64,000 nt of DNA, from assembly GCA_027627225.1 (NCBI GenBank), contig CM051027.1, forward strand, positions 88,272,451 through 88,336,450, in the 5' to 3' direction. This stretch comes from Congeria kusceri (Eukaryota; Mollusca; Bivalvia; Myida; Dreissenidae). The notes beneath the pieces are model-generated. The model was not told where the DNA came from and ran no database searches. It saw nothing but the letters and a program-made list of their open reading frames with translations. Shown piece after piece: positions 61,301 through 64,000 of the stretch (positions are counted from its first letter, which is position 1; the number at the start of each line of letters is the position of its first letter). The position numbers were made by a program, and so were the translations under genes.

Positions 61301-62630
61301 GGACAGAGGTTACAATGTGAAAACTGCTTGTGTATGTACTGGTAGGACAGAGGTTACAATGTGAAAACTGCTTGTGTATGTACTGGTAGGACAGAGGTTA
61401 CAATGTGAAATCTGCTTGTGTATGTACTGGTAGGACAGAGGTTACAATGTGAAAACTGCTTGTGTATGTACTGGTAAGACAGAAGTTACAATGTGAAAAC
61501 TGCTTGTGTATGTACTGGTAGGACAGAGGTTACAATGTGAAAACTGCTTGTGTATGTACTGGTAGGACAGAAGTTACAATGTGAAAACTGCTTGTGTATG
61601 TACTGGTAAGACAGAAGTTACAATGTGAAAACTGCTTGTGTATGTACTGGTAGGACAGAGGTTACAATGTGAAAACTGCTTGTGTATGTACTGGTAGGAC
61701 AGAAGTTACAATGTGAAAACTGCTTGTGTATGTACTGGTAAGACAGAGGTTACAATGTGAAAACTGCTTGTGTATGTACTGGTAGGACAGAAGTTACAGA
61801 GATTGTTGGGTTGATGGGAGGGCTGTGTTGTGAGCAGTTAGATATGTGAAAACTGCTTGTGTATGTACTGGTAGGACAGAAGTTACAGAGGTTGTTGGGT
61901 TGATGGGAGGGCTGTGTTGTGAGCAGTTAAATATGTGAAAACTGCTTGTGTATGTACTGGTAGGACAGAGGTTACAGAGGTTGTTGGGTTGATGGGAAGG
62001 CTGTGTTGTGAGAAGTTAGATATGTGAAAACTGCTTGTATGTGTAGGACAGGGCCTTACAGAGGCTGTAAGGGAGGGCTGTTTAATAATGTTGTAAGCAA
62101 ATAAATGTGAAATCTGCTCATGTACGTCATTGGGACACTGGGACTGTGTATTACAGTGGTTGATGGAGGTGTTGAAACCATTGATGATTGAAGTTTGATA
62201 GTGTCATTTTGTGTGTAGATATTTGTATGGCAAGGAAAGTAAATAATGAATCCTTCAAGGAGTGTCTTGAAAGCCTGGAAACCTACTTCAAGTCTAAAAT
62301 TAATGTACTTTAATATTACTATTTGGTTATTTCTCATCTGCAAGATGTTCATTTTGAATTAAGTACCTGTTTTATTTTATTAGTCTTATTTGTGGAACTG
62401 CAGTTTCCAACTACATGTATATAAAAAAAACAATTATAATTTATTGAATTGTAATCAATCGATACAGCAGGTGTTTGGATATTGAACTGTAAGTGTGACA
62501 TGGACTCATTGTCTGGTTTCAGAGAATACAAGAAGAAAGTGGAGACGGCAAAGGCAAGAATGTTGTCATTGCAGCGGAAACAGAGGGAGACGGAGAAAAT
62601 AGCAAACATTTCTTCACAAAATGACAAAAA
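34339..62630 (+). CDS. KIF27: Kinesin-like protein, KIF27/KIF7 (Costal-2) type, 3' partial
   Basis: Coding exons: 34339-34392, 34554-34691, 34977-35063, 35289-35396, 36040-36175, 36436-36582, 36943-37017, 38229-38324, 39461-39582, 42325-42426, 42979-43059, 43588-43715, 44239-44374, 50296-50379, 50838-50924, 52278-52397, 56245-56367, 56721-56929, 58787-58887, 59239-59389, 59684-59780, 60421-60524, 62523-62630. All junctions are GT-AG, and phases chain to 864 complete codons plus 2 nt; the gene continues past the window. The motor has the P-loop GQTGSGKT (91-98), switch I NEHSSRSH (209-216), switch II DLAGSER (262-268) and [19 protein letters not shown]. The [14 protein letters not shown] coiled-coil stretch (exons 20-21) also fits KIF27/KIF7. 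Invertebrates generally have one gene for this kinesin-4 subfamily, which works in Hedgehog signalling and ciliary structure. The nucleotide-binding motifs are intact. Confidence 0.93.
34692..34976. other. Kinesin intron 2, nothing notable
   Basis: AT-rich intron sequence with GT-AG ends and no recognised repeat. Confidence 0.5.
34977..35396 (+). CDS. KIF27: Kinesin exons 3-4, P-loop split by an intron
   Basis: Exon 3 ends with VFAYGQT and exon 4 begins [12 protein letters not shown], so the intron at 35064-35288 (phase 0) cuts the ATP-binding P-loop between Thr93 and Gly94. The split makes the motif hard to find by single-frame scanning. Confidence 0.92.
35481..35579. mobile_element. Hairpin-ended MITE, internally deleted copy
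   Basis: In kinesin intron 4. GGTATTTTCTGTTTCAATGA, the AAATCAACTGTG centre, then directly TACACTTTACGCACATGCAT and the GACGCGCCTC end. The inner palindrome arm is deleted. The rest of intron 4 (to 36039) is AT-rich with nothing notable. Confidence 0.7.
36943..37017 (+). CDS. KIF27: Kinesin exon 7, lineage-variable loop
   Basis: A 75-nt exon, phase 1 in and out, encodes [20 protein letters not shown] and ends TDED. It lies between switch I and the strand before switch II, where kinesin-4 proteins have a variable insert. Acceptor TTTCAG and donor GTAGGT are adequate. The low conservation makes this one of the less certain exons, but phase requires an exon of this kind. Confidence 0.8.
37018..38228. 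other. Kinesin intron 7, nothing notable
   Basis: AT-rich intron. A short segment at 37289-37314 (after TCCTAG) has exon-like edges but the wrong phase, so it was not used. Confidence 0.5.
38555..39219. mobile_element. hAT-type MITE with 8-bp target duplication
   Basis: In kinesin intron 8. Terminal inverted repeats are TAGGGATGGCAACAAATA at the left and its complement ending CCATCCCTA at the right. Flanking 8-mers are ATATTTAC (38547-38554) and ATAATTAC (39220-39227), 7 of 8 identical. The interior is AT-rich, with subterminal ATTCGAATATTCG motifs and no transposase ORF. 8-bp duplications and TAGGG ends are standard for hAT elements. Confidence 0.85.
39838..39957. repeat. Repeat fragment shared with 3445-3560
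   Basis: AGAGATTTAACTG, CAATTCCCTTCCATCATAAC and AACCATGTGAT match the segment near 3445 with substitutions. Confidence 0.55.
39958..41672. repeat. Modular repeat with ~190-bp tandem core
   Basis: In kinesin intron 9. The head reads AGCTCATCTGAGCACAAAG then GTGCTCATGGTGAGCTTTTG, followed by a CGTC-rich stretch. About seven diverged units of roughly 170-190 bp share AGGCCCAGAGGTTTCATATT, TTCAAATTATGCCCCTGGGG, GGCCACGCCC and GGGGGTCACATGGTTTATAT. The tail is CTCAGGTGAGCG ... CAGGGCCCTCTTGTTTCA. The head is the same as at 62933. Confidence 0.82.
41757..42170. repeat. Two-unit repeat with TTGACCTTGAC blocks
   Basis: In kinesin intron 9. It opens CGTAATCCTTCCAGATCAGG, and two units (about 41865-41995 and 42040-42160) share AGCACCAA, ACCGCTTA, AATCCACCCATATC and TTGACCTTGAC. 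The forward ORF at 42070-42264 is not credible. Confidence 0.6.
42700..42905. repeat. Dispersed repeat, copy 1 of 2 in the kinesin gene
   Basis: In intron 10. TATTAGACAAACAGTTG, TTGTCTCGAATTTCTTTCTG, CAATATTTTATTGCTGT, TTCTGTTTTGTGTGTTGAA and TTTTTCTGATTGC match 44500-44680 in the same orientation. A TA-rich microsatellite at 42662-42703 precedes it. Confidence 0.7.
43160..43420. mobile_element. Hairpin-ended MITE, complete copy
   Basis: In kinesin intron 11. Terminal inverted repeats of about 100 bp run from CGTCGTGAGAAAACCAG to GGCACTTTCCGC and back. Each arm holds its own palindrome; the left arm's is perfect, GGATTAGCCTGTGCAG / CTGCACAGGCTAATCC around a 1-bp centre. A roughly 55-bp centre (TATGGTATTTTCTGTTTCAA) separates the arms. 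Truncated relatives lie at 3978, 4318 and 35481. No ORF, so non-autonomous. Confidence 0.85.
43588..43715 (+). CDS. KIF27: Kinesin exon 12, neck coiled coil with ambiguous acceptor
   Basis: The exon encodes [20 protein letters not shown] and following coiled coil. The acceptor chosen (GTTTAAG at 43581-43587) has a weak pyrimidine tract. An upstream acceptor TTCCAG near 43549-43554 would add 11 in-frame codons ([11 protein letters not shown]). The shorter form matches the family neck better. Confidence 0.78.
44500..44685. repeat. Dispersed repeat, copy 2 of 2 in the kinesin gene
   Basis: Diverged direct copy of 42700-42905, now in intron 13. The intron from there to 45725 is AT-rich with nothing else recognised. 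Confidence 0.68.
45726..46270. repeat. Modular GGTCAAGGTCA-type repeat, left part
   Basis: In kinesin intron 13. The head GTCGAGCCCACTTGCGGTCA is followed by GTGCGCAAGTGCG-type sequence and three units of about 150 bp with CTTCATCATTCATCAGGGA, AATGTTCACCATGTGGAG, CCCTAGCTCAAAGGTCAAGG and CACACTTAGAGGTCAAA. It is interrupted by the LINE at 46271 and resumes at 49792. Confidence 0.82.
46271..46805 (+). pseudogene. LINE endonuclease C-terminal fragment
   Basis: Endonuclease-type motifs [11 protein letters not shown] and ESDHLPVC, the conserved Ser-Asp-His near the end of the AP-endonuclease fold. The frame closes at a TAA (46803-46805) and the next recognisable peptide ([16 protein letters not shown], from about 46838) is in another frame. 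Confidence 0.78.
47221..47772 (+). pseudogene. LINE reverse transcriptase, N-terminal half
   Basis: [46 protein letters not shown] and [11 protein letters not shown] are reverse-transcriptase blocks in order. The frame ends because a second insert starts at 47767. Confidence 0.85.
47767..48290. mobile_element. Insert nested in the LINE, possible pogo/Tc1-mariner fragment
   Basis: The LINE frame breaks after KLFQV and resumes near 48293 ([15 protein letters not shown]), so about 525 bp is foreign. The left end is TA followed by CAGTAGATTCCACTTAATTG, like a pogo-type terminal repeat, with further AATTGAATA motifs. The right junction also carries TA (GTA), but no matching inverted terminal repeat was found, so the right end may be deleted. 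Confidence 0.6.
48291..48993 (+). pseudogene. LINE reverse transcriptase, C-terminal half
   Basis: [20 protein letters not shown] gives the GxxQGDxxS block. The palm motif FADD ([14 protein letters not shown], about 48505-48545) is in a different frame, followed by [13 protein letters not shown]. At least one frameshift lies between the two. Confidence 0.82.
48994..49703 (+). pseudogene. LINE C-terminal domain
   Basis: Post-RT region with a Cys/His cluster ([20 protein letters not shown] then [12 protein letters not shown]), typical of the C-terminal part of many invertebrate LINE proteins. The stop is at 49701-49703. Confidence 0.72.
49792..49975. repeat. Modular GGTCAAGGTCA-type repeat, right part
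   Basis: Resumes with GTCAAGGTCACACTTAGAGG, TTCATCATTCATCA and AATGTTCACCATGTGGAGAC. 49976-50295 up to exon 14 is AT-rich with nothing else seen. Confidence 0.78.
51001..51180. repeat. 20-bp minisatellite, nine perfect copies
   Basis: Nine identical copies of TTTGATAGCTTGACAATGTA in kinesin intron 15. The unit has no stop in the minus frames, which explains overlapping minus ORFs here. The complete identity suggests recent expansion. Confidence 0.97.
51198..51969. mobile_element. TIR element, long copy
   Basis: In kinesin intron 15. The left end GGCGAGAG then TTTTTTTATTTCTTGGTTCT is answered at the right by AGAGAACCAATAAATAAAAA then GCC. It shares interior blocks with 33203-33526 in inverted orientation. 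It starts 18 bp after the 20-bp minisatellite. No transposase ORF. Confidence 0.78.
53044..53088 (+). CDS. KIF27: Candidate kinesin exon, 45 nt
   Basis: The acceptor CTTCACTCCAAG has a good pyrimidine tract; the donor is CAG|GTTGGT. The 15 codons ([15 protein letters not shown]) are phase 0 in and out, so the exon can be included or skipped between exons 16 and 17 without breaking frame. No homology is recognised. Confidence 0.4.
55511..55522 (+). CDS. KIF27: Candidate kinesin microexon, 12 nt
   Basis: ATTTTGTCAG|GAAGACCAAGCA|GTAAGG: strong acceptor and donor enclose four codons (EDQA), phase 0 in and out. It fits between exons 16 and 17. A chance site pair is possible in such a long intron. 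Confidence 0.35.
57455..57795. repeat. Inverted-repeat element in kinesin intron 18
   Basis: AGGTTAGTGTTGAATACAGA is answered by TCTGTGTTCAACACTTACCT at about 57559-57578; the arms are imperfect and extend past AAGTCTATTTAGCGAGGC. Outer blocks ATCCCATCATT and AATGATGGGAT are also inverted. The candidate 15-nt exon lies about 45 bp downstream. 57854-58786 is AT-rich with nothing else seen. Confidence 0.5.
57839..57853 (+). CDS. KIF27: Candidate kinesin microexon, 15 nt
   Basis: TTTCTTCTAG|ACCCAAGGTTAAGCA|GTAAGT: a strong acceptor and a perfect GTAAGT donor flank 15 nt. It enters and leaves in phase 2, exactly matching exon 18 (ends AG) and exon 19 (starts T), so inclusion adds five residues (after the split Arg codon: PKVKH) without a frame change. 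Confidence 0.5.
60226..60420. repeat. Tandem triplication at the exon 22 acceptor
   Basis: Three copies of a roughly 75-bp unit (ATAGACTCATCTCTGGAATA, TTTGTGTG, CGGTATTCCACAATCCGGTG, TCATTAAACACTGT). The last copy ends in TTTGTGTGTTCCAG, the acceptor used by exon 22; earlier copies read TTTGTGTGATCAAAC or TTTGTGTGAGCAAAC and lack the AG. Confidence 0.85.
60517..62135. repeat. 44-bp minisatellite in intron 22, derived from the exon 22 donor region
   Basis: About 20 near-perfect 44-bp units (GTGAAAACTGCTTGTGTATG then TACTGGTAGGACAGAAGTTA then CAAT) fill 60900-61800. They are flanked on both sides by longer units carrying GTTGTTGGGTTGATGGGAGG and GCTGTGTTGTGAGCAGTTA. The first unit is the exon 22 end itself, GAGAAACTGCTCAT|GTACGT followed by CTGTAGGACAGGG; the last copy (62107-62135) again reads CTGCTCATGTACGT. 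Confidence 0.9.
62136..62522. other. Kinesin intron 22, 3' part, nothing notable
   Basis: AT-rich sequence leading to the GGTTTCAG acceptor at 62522. Confidence 0.5.
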
Positions 62631-62932
62631 GTGAGTACCGGTAGTCTGGCTCATCATATTTGTTTGCAAATTTTGTTTTATGAGTATGTATCAAATCCTT
62701 TCAGGCTTAGTATGACTTTCACATGTACCAGATAAAGAAGTATCAGATAAGTAGATGTGAATGAAGGTGCAAATCTCAAGAACAAATTATTCCATTATAA
62801 AAAATTTTCCACTGTTTCAAAACATGGGACTGTTGTTGTTTTATGATTTTTAAATGGTTTGATTGCTCACTTTGTTATAGTAGTAAATACAATTGATTGA
62901 CTATCAATTTCATCCTGTTATATTTTGTTACC

Positions 62933-64000
62933 TAACCTGAGCATGAAGTGCTCAATGGTGAGCTATTCTGGTCAGTTACCGTCTGTCGTCGTCGTCCACT
63001 GGCGTCGTCAACAATTTACTGAAACAACTTTTCTCTCAAACCGCTTGGCGGATTTTAACCAAACTTAACATGAATGTTCCTGGCATGGTCCTGCAACAAA
63101 TTCCTTCAATTCATGTAAATATCTGGAAAACTCTGGTTGCCGTGGCAACCAAAAACTTAAACAACTGGAAAACTTCATAAATCTTCTTGTCAGCAACCAC
63201 CAGCTGGATTTCTTTTTTTGTTCGCATAAATGTTCCTTGGGTGACCCTCTACCTAATATCTTCAAATTATTTTGATTCGTTAACAAACATGGCCACCAGG
63301 GGGTGGGGCAGTTTTCATTATATGGCTATATTGAAAACTTAAAAAATCTTCTTGTCCAAAACCACTGGCTGGATTTCAAAATAATTTCATAGAAATGCTT
63401 CTTAGGTGACCCTCTACCAAATTTCTTCAAATTATTTTGATTCATTGGAAAACATGGCCGCCAGGGGGCGGGGCAGTTTTCCGTGTATGTCTATATTGAA
63501 AACTTTAAAATTCTTCTTGTCCAAAACCACTGGCTGTATTTCAAAATAATTTCACAGAAATGTTTGTTTGGTGCCTCTTCATCAAATGTCTTCAAATTGT
63601 TTTGATTCTTTAAAAAAACATGGCTGCCAGGGGGCGGGCCAGCTTTCCTTATATGACTTTATTGAAAACTTTTTAATTCTTCTTATCCGAAACCACTGGC
63701 TGGATTTCAAAATAATTTAGCAGAAATGTTCCTTGGTGGACTGTCTACCAAATTTCTTCAAATTATTCTGATTTTTTAAAAAACATGGCTACCAGGGGGC
63801 AGGGCAGTTTTCATTATATGGCTACATTGAAAACTTTAAAAAAATCTTCTTATCCGAAACCACTGGCTGGATTTCAAAATAATTTCAGAGAAATGTTCGT
63901 TGGGTGACCCTCTACCAAATTTCTTCAAATTAATTTGATTCTTTAAAAAACATGGCTACCAGGGGGCGGGGCAGTTTTCCCATTATGGCTATGTTGAAAA
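62933..64000. repeat. Modular repeat with ~175-bp tandem core, runs off window
   Basis: After kinesin exon 23. The head ACCTGAGCATGAAGTGCTCA then GGTGAGC is the same as at 39958, followed by GTCGTCGTCGTCC. Five or more units share AACCACTGGCTGGATTTCAA, GGTGACCCTCTACCAAAT, CAAATTATTTTGATT, CATGGCCGCCAGGGGGCGGG and TTATATGGCTATATTGAAAA. Confidence 0.85.

Overview
This is a eukaryotic genomic window, most likely from a bivalve mollusc. It is AT-rich and intron-dense. Two multi-exon genes can be rebuilt from splice sites and reading-frame phase, and almost everything else is interspersed and tandem repeats. The mollusc guess rests on remembered repeat families (tRNA-headed SINE, hairpin-ended MITE, 'GGTCAAGGTCA' and 'GTGCTCATGGTGAGC' repeats) and is an inference, not a search result.

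Layout: 1-345 holds a decayed reverse-transcriptase fragment on the minus strand. 716-5363 holds repeat-derived DNA, including an intact SINE (5064-5352) with 11-bp target duplications. 6395-9210 is a minisatellite that is open in all three plus frames. 10183-18265 is an eight-exon plus-strand gene for a secreted protein of the C16orf89 (UPF0764) family, 367 residues; its first intron holds a perfect 70-bp-arm palindrome. 19385-19865 may be the start of an unidentified gene. 19866-32850 is a minus-strand Ty3/Gypsy-like gag-protease element whose internal part is repeated in four head-to-tail units of about 3.09 kb, with no pol genes seen.

34339-62630 and beyond is a plus-strand kinesin gene of the KIF27/KIF7 (Costal-2) type. 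I place 23 phase-consistent coding exons (864 complete codons; the 3' end lies outside the window) plus three candidate small exons. The motor domain has an intact P-loop, switch I and switch II, followed by predicted coiled coil. KIF27/KIF7 proteins act in cilium-linked Hedgehog signalling and ciliary motility in other animals. There is no sign that the two genes work together.

The kinesin introns are loaded with transposons: a hAT-type MITE with 8-bp target duplication (intron 8), a modular tandem-core repeat (intron 9), a hairpin MITE (intron 11), a LINE inserted into a satellite-like repeat and itself split by a TA-flanked insert (intron 13), and a 20-bp minisatellite beside a TIR element (intron 15). 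The most unusual structure is around exon 22: the intron before it carries a tandem triplication ending at the acceptor, and the intron after it is filled by a 44-bp minisatellite whose unit resembles the exon 22/intron 22 junction, so it repeats a GTATGT donor-like sequence many times.
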